Assembly (NCBI GenBank): GCA_014529385.2
Contig: CM043944.1
Span: forward strand, 177,788,240-177,852,239
Reading direction: 5' to 3'
DNA from: Adiantum capillus-veneris
Taxonomy: Eukaryota > Streptophyta > Polypodiopsida > Polypodiales > Pteridaceae
Length of the DNA: 64,000 bases
Shown: piece by piece, positions 42,542 to 54,189 of the stretch
Position numbering within the stretch: position 1 is the stretch's first letter
Layout of the letters: each line of letters opens with the position of its first letter
Notes under the pieces: model-generated
Told to the model about the DNA's origin: nothing
What the model saw: only the letters and a program-made list of their open reading frames with translations
Database searches by the model: none
Program-made: the position numbers and the translations under genes

Positions 42542-43119
42542 CCGCTTGTTGAACTTGCATCATCTTTTTATCCGTTCTAAACATTTTTATGATATACATC
42601 TGTCTTGTTTAGGGTATTCTATTTTTATTGAAGTGTATTATTTCATTTGGAGTGGTTCACCTCCTTGAGTCAATTATCTTTAGTCATTTAAAATTTGGCG
42701 TACTATACGGGGTATTTAAAATTTGTCTTGTGGTTCAATTGGGTCCAGGTTGTGATTCTGTTTAGTCGCATCAATTGTGGTTTGATTTAGTTGGCTTTCA
42801 TGTTTTATGTAGTGGAAGAGAAGTTTCTACCTTGTGCATCTATGAGACTGTTGAATCGTGAGAATATATATTTACCCATGATATTGAATATTTGTCAATT
42901 TGTCCAATGCAGCTTCAAGAGAAAATGGCCAATGAAGAACATGTTTGTGGTACCCAATCAATACATAATGATCAACAATAAGCGAATGTTAATGCATTTC
43001 AGTGCATGAAGTCTCTAGCACACAATATGCCGGCATAGCAAGCGACGCGAAGCACTGGTCGACGACTCTCAAAATGGGCAAATCCAAACCACATTCAATG
43101 GAAAGAGATCAATAGATAA

Positions 43120-43479
43120 GTGACCACGGACATGATCAAAACAATATGGCCATGTGAGGATGCAGAGATCAAGAAAAGAAGGTGGAAAGTACTGAAGTGC
43201 CTCCACGATGCGATCAAAGAAAACACTGAGAGGATCTACTTGGACGTTTATGGCCATCCACTACACAATGCAGATTGTGCGTTATATTTTGGTAAAATGT
43301 TATTTGGTCACTTTGTGCACCAGCGACTAGTGGGCTTTTTGTCAAAGGAGACAATTGTTGCCACTCATGATATCAGGGAGAGTTGTGTCACTTTCACCCA
43401 AGATCAGCTATCATTGATAGTGGAAGGCGTCGACCTACAAATAAAGAGAGAGATGGATATTTACATGAGACAGATGTAG
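43120..43479 (+). CDS. Unrecognised 119-codon ORF between kinase and RING genes
   Basis: The frame starts MTTDMIKTIWPCEDAEIKKR, is mostly helical by composition, and includes IYLDVYGHPLHNADCALYFG and RESCVTFTQDQLSLIVEGVD. I recognise no family. It lies 580 bases after the kinase and 65 bases before the RING frame on the same strand. The frame may extend upstream through QYAGIASDAKHW at about 43025. It could be an independent gene or the N-terminal part of the RING protein. Confidence 0.35.
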   Translation: MTTDMIKTIWPCEDAEIKKRRWKVLKCLHDAIKENTERIYLDVYGHPLHNADCALYFGKMLFGHFVHQRLVGFLSKETIVATHDIRESCVTFTQDQLSLIVEGVDLQIKREMDIYMRQM

Positions 43480-43544
43480 AGAAAGATAAAGAAATAATAT
43501 GGCTTTCTATAGCAACCCAGACACCCCAACCCTCATAGGTCCGG

Positions 43545-43913
43545 ATGGAGAAAAGCATTCACCGCTTAAGCCAAGACGTTCAGAATCTGACACAACAAGT
43601 GAATCCTTCGCATGTACAAGGGACACAAATTAGTCAACTTGTCTTGCATCAAGATTTGGTCCCCTTGTCTACTTCAAATGCATCCTCATATTGTCAATGT
43701 CCAGTTTGCTACAAGAAATTTGATGGACGGAGTGGATATTATACATTGATATGTGGTCATTATTATCACTTCGTATGTCTTATTTGTTTAATGCAAAATA
43801 GTATCCAATGCGCTATTTGTTCACAAGATATTCCACAAGGAATATATATTATGTTTAGCATGGAAAGTAAGTTTAAATTTAAGCAAGCCCACCAAGATAC
43901 CTATTACAATTAG
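43545..43913 (+). CDS. RING-H2 zinc-finger protein ORF
   Basis: 122 codons. A polar coil-like N-terminus (MEKSIHRLSQDVQNLTQQVN) is followed by CPVCYKKF ... CGHYYHFVCLICLMQ ... CAIC. Spacing is C-x2-C-x14-C-x-H-x2-H-x2-C-x10-C-x2-C, a complete C3H2C3 RING. Such domains usually recruit an E2 enzyme for ubiquitin transfer. The frame is intact. It is the last of three plus-strand frames starting with the kinase, and the opposite-strand hAT transposase begins 330 bases on. The context suggests a mobile-element or captured gene, which is inference. Confidence 0.65.
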   Translation: MEKSIHRLSQDVQNLTQQVNPSHVQGTQISQLVLHQDLVPLSTSNASSYCQCPVCYKKFDGRSGYYTLICGHYYHFVCLICLMQNSIQCAICSQDIPQGIYIMFSMESKFKFKQAHQDTYYN

Positions 43914-44170
43914 TTACTTGTTAAGTGACCAAGATGTTGCTTCAGTGCAACACAATTGAGATCAACAAACTATGTATAATCGTGAATATGAAGCATTATA
44001 TATGAGCAAAACACATTGAACACAAGGTCCGCCATTATACCTAGTACAATTAGTTATTTGTAAAGTGACCAGGATGTTGCTTAAGTGCAACAAAATTGAG
44101 ATCGACAAACCATGTATAATCGTGAATATGAAGCATTATATATGAACAAAACACATTGAACACAAGGTCT
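43906..44170. repeat. ~140-bp tandem duplication
   Basis: ACAATTAGTTACTTGTTAAG...AACACAAGGTC at 43906 recurs at about 44046 with a few changes (ACAATTAGTTATTTGTAAAG). It lies between the RING ORF stop and the hAT 3' end. Confidence 0.88.
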
Positions 44171-44244
44171 TTTACAATGGTTTTTTGACACGATCTTCAT
44201 TCCACTCTCAAGATATATTGAATATGTGAAGTTTTTATATGGTT

Positions 44245-46398
44245 CTAAGTCTGAGTGTTGTGGATCTCCTTGTAATTCAACCTCCACATCTCTTCTATTT
44301 TGTCCATAGTGCATTGAGATACACCAACATTGAAATCTTCTTCGTCTTTGTTTTGACAATTATACAACCAGGTTGGCATTTCCTCCTTGTAGCTAGCACT
44401 TTTGATGTGATTCAATATCTTTTCTTTGCAAAACATATACACTAATTTTTTTGCTATGTATTCTAATACTCTGTTGTGAATAGTGCTATGAACATACTTG
44501 TACATACTCCAATTTCTCTCTGAACTTGAGTTTGCTGCACATTGTGAGAGTACTTTCATTGCAAGGGAACGTAAGGTCGAGTAATGATCTCCACCATTCA
44601 TAATCCACCACTTCCCTGCATGTTACTCTTTTGCCATTACCTGTACAAAATCATTTGCAAAAGAACCTTCTTTTAATCTAAATGTACTCATTTCTTTGAT
44701 GCAATCAGTTCTTGAACTTTGGAGTAAAACAAGTTGAACACATGATAGAAATCGCTAACCAGCTCTGTACTGGACATCAGATCTAAATTTCAATACTCCA
44801 TATCGAGCATGTAAGAAACGCTGTGGAGTGGACTATTAGCGCTCTTCTACCTTGCATGAAAATACTTGGACAAAATTCTTCGTTGTTTTCCAGAGAATGG
44901 AAGTCCCCACTCCTTCTCTACTACAAACTCTTTCAGCTCTTTGGGATTTTTAAGACTCTGTCAAACTGACCACCATGTCATCCACATTTTGCTCAAATTT
45001 TGTGCCCTTTGATCAAGGTTGCGACTCGCAAAAATAATGGGCATCATTACATGGTATGCATCCATTACACTCCTCCACCAAGCAGCCTCGTTTACGTTGC
45101 CATGTAGACATGTAAATTTATCTTTCACTTTTTCTTTTTGCTCAAGTTGCCATTCATCAAAGGCTGTGCAATTGAATATGTCTATCTCAATGCACTTATT
45201 GCAGAGAAGTGTTTCCAATGTATAAAAGTGTGTGCTGAACCGATTTTCAACAAGAAGTTTCAACATCATTAACATGTGCATTCTATACAAATTGAGAACT
45301 CTTTGTTGTTTCAAGATAAATTTCACAACCTGATGTGTTGTGTCAATGATTTTGGCAAACCATGTGTTTTCTTCGCTAGTGTACCAATCCTTCAGCACCA
45401 AGTTTAAGCTATGCGTATTACAATGATTGGCAAAAACATGTGGAAAACACTTCTTTATCAATTTACTAGCGTTTTTCTTTGCCTTGTCCATGACTACTTG
45501 AATGACTTGTTCATCACCAATTTCTTTAATTACATCAATCAAGACCTCAAAACTATATTTGCCAATTTTAATTGCACCAGATCTATCAATTGCCTTTATA
45601 AACGTTTCTCCTCTTGGACAAACCATCATTACATTGAGCAACGGTCTTCTTTGAACATTTGACCAGCCATCACTCACAATTCTCCATCCTGAAAGTGAAA
45701 TATTCCCAAGTATTATTTTGCCTGCAACACGCTCTTTGACTTTGATGTAACATTTGTCCAAGAAAACATTTTGTATCGTGTGATAAAGAAGGAGCTAAAA
45801 ATCATTACCTAAACTCACCGATTTTCTTCCAAGCAGCCTTCTAATGATTGTTGTCTATTGTGATCAAAGCACTTCCAATGAAGAATATTACTTTGGCGAG
45901 TGCAGTTTGTGTTTCTTCTAGAGACTACACTCAAAAGATTTGATGTAATAAGTTTTGACGCATTTGACCAAGTCCACCTTCATTGTGACGCTTAAAAGGA
46001 ACGCTGCTTGAAATTTCCTCCCCTGCACAGGTTGTTCTCCAAGGATAGTTGGCATCACCACAGATCAGTGGAGTTAATATTTGGCTCTGACAACTCTTGA
46101 CTTGCAGCCATAGAGCTATATATCTGTTGTCTCTTGCCACCCTTTTGGCGACCTCTTCTCTCAAACGCTTTGCAATTGCAGATGCCTGAGGATGTTCACA
46201 TTTCTTACAACTCTTTTTAATGCTACCCAAAAAAATGGTCCCTAATACATGGTGCACCGCCTGTTTTGTTGTGAGACAAAATTTACATTGCCACTCCATA
46301 TATCGGCCGCATATGTTGTGAGCATAATCCCACTCTTTGCCAGGAGCTTTTTTATTATTTGGCTTCTTTGTACCACTTGTGCTCACATTTTGCTCCAT
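44245..46398 (-). pseudogene. hAT transposase (BED finger, DUF659, hAT dimerisation domain)
   Basis: 46398-45931 is the N-terminus with a BED-type zinc finger (WQCKFC ... KSCKKCEHP). 45761-44961 carries the DUF659/hAT core: SLSGWRIVSDGWSNVQRRPL, DKAKKNASKLIKKCFPHVFA and HCNTHSLNLVLKDW. After a decayed stretch, 44601-44245 holds the C-terminal dimerisation block (LRSLAMKVLSQCAANSSSER, NWSMYKYVHSTIHNRVLEYI). Two shifts break the gene (45770-45930 and 44602-44960). It would cut and paste the element, leaving 8-bp duplications. I could not identify the terminal inverted repeats. The 5' flank at 46650-46810 holds three CACGTG motifs. Confidence 0.93.
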
Positions 46399-46652
46399 TA
46401 CTTTTAAATTAAAATTGAAGACAAAAGAACTAGATGTTCAGTTTTCAAAACATTATTCTTATTTTCAATATATATTAAAAAACCATTCACTATGAAAGTA
46501 ACCAAAACTACACATATACGAGATTTTCAATGCACGCCGGGAAAATGAAGAAGCCCGATGGGATCCGCACGGAAAAATTAAAAGTCCGGCGAGCTAACCG
46601 GCTCTATGGGTTTTTGCAGGTCATAATCAAAGTCACATTAACAATTAACATG

Positions 46653-46806
46653 ATCACGTGATTTTCTTGTGTAAATACTAGAGTTATTAACGTAATCACG
46701 TGATCGATTACGTCAATGAAATCCGTGCCCCGATGAAATTTCAATGGGAAATATCTTGGCAACCAAGCATCCAAATGGAGATCTAAAAAGACCCACATGC
46801 TCCACG
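46653..46806. promoter_or_regulatory. Cluster of CACGTG (G-box) palindromes upstream of the hAT gene
   Basis: ATCACGTGAT occurs at 46653-46662 and 46695-46704, and CCACGTGATA near 46803. CACGTG is the plant G-box core. Whether it drives the minus-strand transposase is unknown. No gene is seen from 46810 to 47200. Confidence 0.35.
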
Positions 46807-47239
46807 TGATAAGCAATGTAGGCCCATGCATTCACTTCAACTCTGACCCTTCATCTATGACTACCCAATTTGGCACGGATTTGCAAACACCTCCACGTTC
46901 AAACTTAGATATTTTGGACTCTTTAGCTCTATTTGATGAGCTGTCTGAACCTGCCCATTTATCACTTCAAGCTCTACATATCCAAGTCAAAAATCAACAC
47001 TTTGGACATCCCTCACCCTCCATCCTATCAGGCCCTCTATAGAGCCCTTTTTGTATGAAAACCACATAAAGCATACATATTCAATCACCGTGATATCACA
47101 TTAGATCCTAGCATAAACTAGAAGCTTGGAAAAACTTGAAAATGCATGCAGATTTACATCTTTCACTCCATGCCTGCAAAGCGGCACGATAGCATACTTC
47201 AGAGATGTGTGTCAATGAGAGGACGGGTACAAATAATCA

Positions 47240-48290
47240 CTGATCCCACAATGGAGATGTAGGAGAACACTTCTCAACTCACAGCACATATAAGAATATC
47301 CTCCAAGCAGGGTTATGGTGGCAAAAAAGGATGGCTGATGTTAGAGCTTTTTGTAAGACTTGTGATATTTGCTAGAGGATGGGAAGGCCAAAAATAGCTG
47401 ATATGACACGAATAACTCTAGATCAACTACTTGGAATATTTTATTAAATGGGGTTTAGATTTCATGGAGCCATTCAAGAAAGTCACTCCCAAGAAGAATT
47501 GGTATATTGTTATGGTCACATGTTATGTCACCAAGTGGGTTGAAGCTAAGGCCTTGCTAGAAAACATTGCCAAATCAACGGACACAATTTTGTATGAAAA
47601 TATTATATGCAGATATGGATGCCCCATCAAGATTGTCTCAGATCAAGGTACTCACTTCATCAAAAATAATGACTGAGATTTTCTTAATAAGACACCAAAA
47701 TACAACCCCTTACTATCCTAGGTGCAATGGCTAGGCTAAAAGCGGCAATAAAACTATCAAGACAATTATCACCAAGATAGCTCATAAGGAGCCACACTCG
47801 AGGGATTCCAAACTCCAGACAACGCTATGGGCCTATAGAATTTCTAATATTAAGGTTACTACAAAAATGGCGCCTTTTAGAATGGTGTATGGTATGGAGG
47901 TAGTAGTACCTATGAAATATAACATGGCATGGACTTAAATAAGAATTTGAAGAGTAGGCTAGATGAGTTACTAAAGCTGGATGAGATTAGATAGAGGGAA
48001 ATGCTAGAATAGAAAGTGCTTCAACAATGGACAAAACACTAGTATGACATCAAGATTAAGGACAGGGCGTTCAAGAGGGTGACTTGGTACTGCTATATTA
48101 GTCAAAACTAAGACCAAAGAAGCCAAATCTGAAGATAGCTTGGTATGGATTCTATGAAGTAGATTGGGCATTCTCTAATGGCAAAGTCAGCCTCATAGAC
48201 TTGTCAAGACTACTGCTGCAAAGGGTTTACAACGGGGCCAAAGTGAATTTATACTATGCCAAACCAGAAGGAATCCCAGAAGGACCCGTA
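47240..48290 (+). pseudogene. Ty3/gypsy integrase fragment
   Basis: 47431-47676 encodes the integrase core: WGLDFMEPFKKVTPKKNWYI, VTCYVTKWVEAKALLENIAK and IICRYGCPIKIVSDQGTHFI, with Asp residues of the first two catalytic blocks. Upstream text (AHIRISSKQGYGGKKGW) is the decayed zinc-binding arm. Downstream, with several stops, are the tail blocks (NGVWYGG, LKSRLDELLKLDEIR, AKTKTKEAKSEDSLVWI). No RT or gag accompanies it, so it is a 3' remnant of a plus-strand element. From 48290 to 50150 I recognise no gene; a 3' LTR could lie there but I cannot define it. Confidence 0.85.
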
Positions 48291-50159
48291 CCAAATGTCT
48301 TAGGAATATATATTTTCTCACAAGATTGTACTACATCTTACGCTCACTTTCATTATACAAAACTTAGGTCCAAAGTTACAAAAAGTGGATTGTATACCTT
48401 AGACAAGGTTTAAAATGTATAATGTTTCCAAGATCTTTGAGGCTCCACAATCTACAGTATCTGCAACCCAAGCACGCTAACTTATCTATTCTTTATATCT
48501 TGGAACTCTCATTAAGCCCGTAACATGTTACAATTATCACAATGGATAAATAAATCAGGAAATGACAATACATGGCCATTTTGGGAAAATGTGAAAAGTG
48601 TGTAACTCCAATATTTAGTGCTTCTTGATATTTATCTTTGATGTGCATTCATAAGGCTTTGGTCTTTAGAAGCTCCTATTAATTGATGTCAGCTCAGTTT
48701 ACATTCCTCCTTTCAATTTTAGTGCATGTCCTCTGGAACTTGATGGGTTGCTTGTCCAATGATGGGACATCCTATATACATACACATAAATGGATGAAAA
48801 CAATATGCTATGCAAGAAAGATCTTTGAGAGGTTCATAAAAAAGAAGGCGTATCTATCAAAGCATATGACATGGCTTTAAAAGGCAGCACCCCTTCAAGA
48901 AGGGTTTTCACTGTCAAGGGTATGTGATCTCATCTTACTATGCACTATGTGTGAGTGTTGGCCTCTACATCACTCCACCATGATTGAGTTAATAGACTTT
49001 GACTCTAATGATCATCTCATCCCGCATGAGAAACACGACTTAGATATACTCAATTCGTCCAGCTTGAGCGTAAGCCTAATAACTACGACTCGTAGCACAA
49101 AGTTTATTAAGACTTGAAGCTTAATGCTTTGCTCATTTTTTGGCTCAGTAGCCACTTTGACTATGATAAAGAGTGTACTTTGCACCCTAACGACTTGACT
49201 TTTCACATTTTTGAGCTTACTAAAAACATTTCTTTAGATAAAAGTAATCTTGAATCCTCAAAAGAGGATTATTGAAGGACCAAGTGGGCACTGAAGGTTT
49301 CTTTTTCCATACCTATTTTATCTTGGAACATGTAGCTTTATTGGTTGAGTTGTTCTTCTTTGTCTGTGAAGACTCCACTGTTAGTTTGGTTCTCCAATTA
49401 GGCCTATTGTAAGGAGCCTTTAACGTTTTTGTAGGCCTTTTTTGGTTGTTAGCATCTGGCTTTTAACTTATCGTAAGACTTAGGAATCCCAATCTCTTGA
49501 TTACCTTCATAGGTTTGTTGATGACTTTGTCTGGCTCTAGGTCTTGTTGAGCTCTTGAGGTTTTCATGCATTTTTTTCTCAATTGCAGTTGGATTGTGGT
49601 TGACTGGTAGTGAAATCTTTGTATAACCTGTGTAGAATCCTTGTCCAAGAGGAAGATTATTTGAGATCCGTCTCTGTTTTGTATGCTTTTGAGAGTTGTG
49701 GTTGACTGGGGGATCCCAAAATCTAAGCCAATAAAATTGAGGAAAACATACAATTTTTATGACACAAAATTGAGCCAACCATAAACTTTGCAAAACTTAC
49801 AATGTTTTTTTATATCCTTGTGCAATATATTAGTTGTATATATCTTGGGCTTTTGTTGGTTATAGATACTACCCACATAATTTCTTTACCATAAAAATAG
49901 TTTCTTTACCTATAAAAATAATTTGTAAATTGTTATATCACTAACACATGCCAAAAACCATCCATCACCATTGAAGTTTACCAAAAAGGTATATTGCATT
50001 TACAAATCAAAATGGAGAGTGCAACAAACAAAATACTACCACACGAGAGTATTTGGGGCAAAAGTTAATACCCATAAGCACATATCACCCAAAAAACTAC
50101 TTCTCAAAACCATTGCAAGGTCCACAAGCCTTCAAGGCTGCATCAGCCCCCATGAACCT

Positions 50160-50800
50160 CCAAGTGCTTGAACTAACTCCAATTTTGTTAGAGCAGCCTG
50201 ATGCATGAACTCATGAGCATGAGGGTCAAGGCCAAGTACTTGCAAAAATATAAAGTAAATGTTCTTACATGGCATATACACAAGGCGCTTGCTTTCTCGG
50301 TTCTGAAAATCCTCGCAAGTACATCTAGGAAAATCTCACATTGTCACAGAGTATGTCACTCCCTTTGCACTTGACCCCACATTCTTAGCATGAAAAACAT
50401 GTGTTTCATTGCAAACCACAATGAACTCTCGCACCACCTTTGCTTCCATGGTTCTACCCACTTCAATCTTTCCATTAAACTCCTTCGTTAATCGTGAATC
50501 AGATCTCCATTTCACAATCTTTCCATCTCTAAATTTGGGATGGATGCTGATAGCAACTCTTTAGTTCAATGAAACTATTTCATGCATTCTTTTTGCTGAT
50601 GTCACACCTGCTTGCAAAACAAATCCATTGGCTTGCAATTGTGTTACCTCTTGAGGTTGCAAATTTGTGCCCTCTATGACCACCCAACAACCGGGAGCTA
50701 GACCTGGTGGCCCTTCAACTATGCTGTGAACCTTCCAGGTGTGCATGTTATTGGAGTTACAAAACCAAATGAACCCTTCCACAAGGCCTTGCAGTTGTGC
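50160..50800 (-). pseudogene. SWIM zinc-finger fragment
   Basis: The minus strand reads LVEGFIWFCNSNNMHTWKVH and CWVVIEGTNLQPQEVTQLQA. After a stop at about 50562 come WRSDSRLTKEFNGKIEVGRT, FHAKNVGSSAKGVTYSVTM, a stop, then CTCEDFQNRESKRLVYMPCK and NIYFIFLQVLGLDPHAHEFM. The CxC...PCxH SWIM pattern is clear except that the last His is Asn. SWIM fingers occur in MULE transposases and FAR1-type proteins. No catalytic DDE region is seen nearby. The upstream end runs into the microsatellite at 50818. Confidence 0.6.
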
Positions 50801-50817
50801 CAAAGTGAGTGAGTGAG

Positions 50818-50919
50818 TGAGAGAGAGAGAGAGAGAGAGAGAGCACATGCATAAACAAAACACACACACACACATACATGCATAAACAAAGAATGCATAC
50901 ACACACACACATTACGAGA

Positions 50920-50976
<57 letters not shown>

Positions 50977-51078
50977 AAACAAAGAGAAAGAGAAAGAGGG
51001 AGAAAGAGAGAGAGAATAAAAAACCAAAGAGAGAGAGAGGGGGAGAAGACAAAAGAGAGAGCTAAGGGGAGAAAACAA
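50818..51078. repeat. Compound (GA)n and (CA)n microsatellites
   Basis: GAGTGAGT and (GA)n lie at 50805-50842, (CA)n near 50860-50873 and 50897-50910, (GA)n at 50925-50973, and a purine-rich tail to 51078. Serine/leucine and arginine/glutamate frames across it are by-products. Confidence 0.95.
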
Positions 51079-51480
51079 AGAGAGAAAGATTAGGTTAGAT
51101 TACATTTAGATTTATGTTTATGTTGAGTTTAAGATTAGGTTAGATTTAGATTTACATTAGATTAATATTAGGTTAGATTTATAATTAGGGAAGTATTAAA
51201 GATTAACTAGCTATGTTAGACTTAAGTTAGATTACATTTAGGTTTAGGATTTAAAATTGAATTAGATTTAGGTTTATGTTGAGTTTAATATTAGATTAGA
51301 TTTAGATTTAAGGTTAACTAGAGTAAATTTAGATTTAAGTTAAATTACATTTACGGTTTAGATTAGATTTAATATTATATTAGATTTAGGTTTATTTTGA
51401 GTTTAAGATTAGATTAGATCTAGATTTATGTTCGATTTAAGATTAGATGAGATTTAGGTTAGATTTTAGTGCATGCCAAT
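51078..51480. repeat. Degenerate TTAGATT/TTTAGGTT repeat tract
   Basis: Overlapping variants of TTAGGTTAGATTTAGATTTA recur for about 400 bases without a fixed register. It is not the plant telomere repeat TTTAGGG. From 51480 to 51990 no gene is supported. Confidence 0.75.
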
Positions 51481-51990
51481 GAAGGCATGCTTTGCCCAAC
51501 AAACAGTAGTTACACAACAATATGTATATTTCCTTCAAAATATGTACCCTATTAACTCACATACTAACCATATTCAATTAGCCGTGAATCACCACATGTT
51601 CAATTAGATTAGATTTAAGATTATGGTAAAAAAAATGAGAGGGATTACGGATACAACCTTAAGTTGGAAAGCTTTCAATGGCATGATACTCAGATTGGAG
51701 GTCAACATGTAATGTGCTGAGTGATCCCTTGAACAAAGATCTACTGCGAAGAGATGTTAAGATGTTGTGAATTGCTACAGCTAGAGAAGAGGCAAAGGGG
51801 TTTTGTGCACTACATGCACTATCATGTAGACGTGGGTGTGTAGATTTCTCGTACCACCAAATATAGGCATTGACCAATAAAGACAAGATTATAACTCGGT
51901 GATTTTGATCTCCGTGCAACTCTAGACCAAGGTGTACGGGGACTGGACATGACCAGAGAATGTGAGGTAGTTAACATTGTGAACAAAGCG

Positions 51991-51992
<2 letters not shown>

Positions 51993-52073
<81 letters not shown>
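51993..52073. repeat. (GA)n microsatellite
   Basis: About 40 uninterrupted GA units directly upstream of the CACTA transposase fragment. Confidence 0.97.
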
Positions 52074-52076
<3 letters not shown>

Positions 52077-52137
52077 TACAGAGGATGCCAATAGAAGATT
52101 AAATTTATGTCTAGGTTATAAGGTTTTTACCTTCATT

Positions 52138-53990
52138 ATGAGTAGTGACGAGGATGTGGGGCCGTCCAATCGAAACACCTATCTCTCAACAAGGATCTTA
52201 TATCCTTGTAATCAATGCAAGCATGATGTGCCATGGACAAGATGCGTTTCTTTGCAGCATGTTCGCAAATTTGGTGAGTTTGATCCATCTATTATAGATC
52301 GAGTTGTTGCCAATTATAAATCATCGGACTTTGATGCTGGCCAACAGGCAACAATCTTGCAACCCAATAGACGTGTTCGTAGGCGCTTTGGTCAATAGAT
52401 GTAGCCTCTGACAGCTTGGAGGATGATCATGCAAACCACATTCACATCGAGGCAATGTTTGAGCCCGATATTCATGAAATGATTGAGATGATCATGAATT
52501 CAGAAAGGCTTATCTATGATGATATGAAAAGTGAAGCGGATACGCCATTGTATGATGGAGCACGTGTGTCTAGATTGAAGGCACTCCTGGTTCTTCTCAA
52601 CATACAGGCAAAGTTTGGATGGAGTGACACTAGCATCACAATGCTTTTTAGGTGATCCATTACAATGTGTTTACTTTAATAAAAAAACTCTAGATGTATA
52701 ATAATATGATATATTACTTACACAATTGTACCGCATTTTTTTGCTGTGTAGATTGCTCAAGAGCACATACTGCCAGCTGATAATGTGATTCCAGATTCCA
52801 GAGAGTAAGCAAGAAAGATCTTGCAAAACTTGGGGATGGATTACAATTTGTTTTATGCTTGTCCTAACGATTGCATTCTTTTAGAGGCTAATATATAGAC
52901 ATGGAGAAGTGTCCAAAATGTGATTCCGAGAGATATCAAGTAGATCTCCACGGAACAAAAATTCCACAAAAGATTTTGCAACATTTTCCTCTGCTTCCTC
53001 GCATCAAGCATTTCTTTGAATGTAAGTCCATGGCTGCCCTAGCATCATGGCATGAGGAGAATAATCTTTCAATGGTGTGCTACAGATTCCTACAGATTGC
53101 ATAGACTAGAAACATATAGACGAAACATGGCTGGATTTTTCCATGGAAGCTCAAAATTTGCACCTAGGCATGGCTATGGATGGCGTAAATCCATTTGGTG
53201 AAAGACCAACATCTTACATTGTATGGCCCGTTGTCATCGTCAATTACAACATTCCCCCGTGGTTGAATACCAAGAAGGGGCACCTGTGGCTAAGCTTGAT
53301 TGTGTCGGGGTGGTATAAAGTGAAGAATATGGATGTGTATCTTTGTCCACTATTGGAAGAGCTACAACAATTGTGGATTGGCATAGAAGTGGTGGATACG
53401 AGCCAGTACACAAGTTGACGGAATGCTTTGATTAGAGGCATTCTAATGTGGACCATGCATGACTATCTCGGACTAACAAAATGCTCAGGTGATTTACACT
53501 CAAATTTAAACACTATAAATCTTGGTTTTTCTCAAGCTTATCTATTGTCATGTGTATACATGCAGGGATTCAAACAAGAGGATACAGAGCATGTTGTCAC
53601 ATGTGGCCCTAGACTGAATGCACGTTGGGCGCCCTCATTGAAGAAGAAAATCTACAAAGTTCATCAAGCGTATCTTCCAGAGAATCATGTGTTACACGAT
53701 GGCTTTTTGGGAAGAGATCGACGAGGCTAAAATCTCGGGGTTGAGAAGAAGATGACGAAAGATGTGGAGGCTAGAATCAATCAATTTTGCATGCTTCACA
53801 ATCTAGTGATGCAAAAGTGTATTTTCACAATACGAGGATGCAAATCAAGAGCGACAAAGGGCACGGATCGAGTGCAGATGGGGAAGACGACCATCGCTGC
53901 ATTATCCAACGGCTCTGGAGAGCCTACCAACATTCATAAGCTTAAGATGGTTTCACAACCAATTGAAAAGCGCACAACAGTGCAGTGAAG
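52138..53990 (+). pseudogene. CACTA TNP2-type transposase, decayed
   Basis: Blocks in TNP2 order: an N-terminal YPCNQCKHDV...LQHVRKFG-like segment (52138-52398); TPLYDGARVSRLKALLVLLN and AKFGWSDTSITMLFR (52530-52655); YNLFYACPNDCILL (52843-52888); CPKCDSERYQVD, KILQHFPLLPRIKHFFECKS and ASWHEEN (52907-53070); LGMAMDGVNPFGERPTSYIV, WPVVIVNYNIPPWLNTKKGH and VYLCPLLEELQQLW (53160-53380); then ILMWTMHDYLGLTKCSG (53440). The C-terminal DDE part is missing or deleted, and 53575-53730 resembles a later region (AYLPENHVLHDGFLGRD). Stops and shifts are frequent. It would recognise CACTA ends and move the element. Its partner ORF follows on the same strand. Confidence 0.92.
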
Positions 53991-54189
53991 AAGTGACTGA
54001 GGAGAAGTGGGAGTACTCTCGGCGTTGCACGACCAAGGTAAGTTTGCAATGTACGACTAGTGACTTTCTAGATGTTTGAATGGCCACTCATAATCTTTGT
54101 TGGTTGTAGTATAATTCATACATAGCAGCATGGTGTAAAGGTTGACATTTTAGGGTGGAACAAATTGACAAAAAGCATCACCATCTACA

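Noticed and set aside
51078-51480. Interstitial telomere tract
   Set aside because: Words are TTAGATT and TTTAGGTT without the TTTAGGG register, so it is only a degenerate T/A/G repeat.
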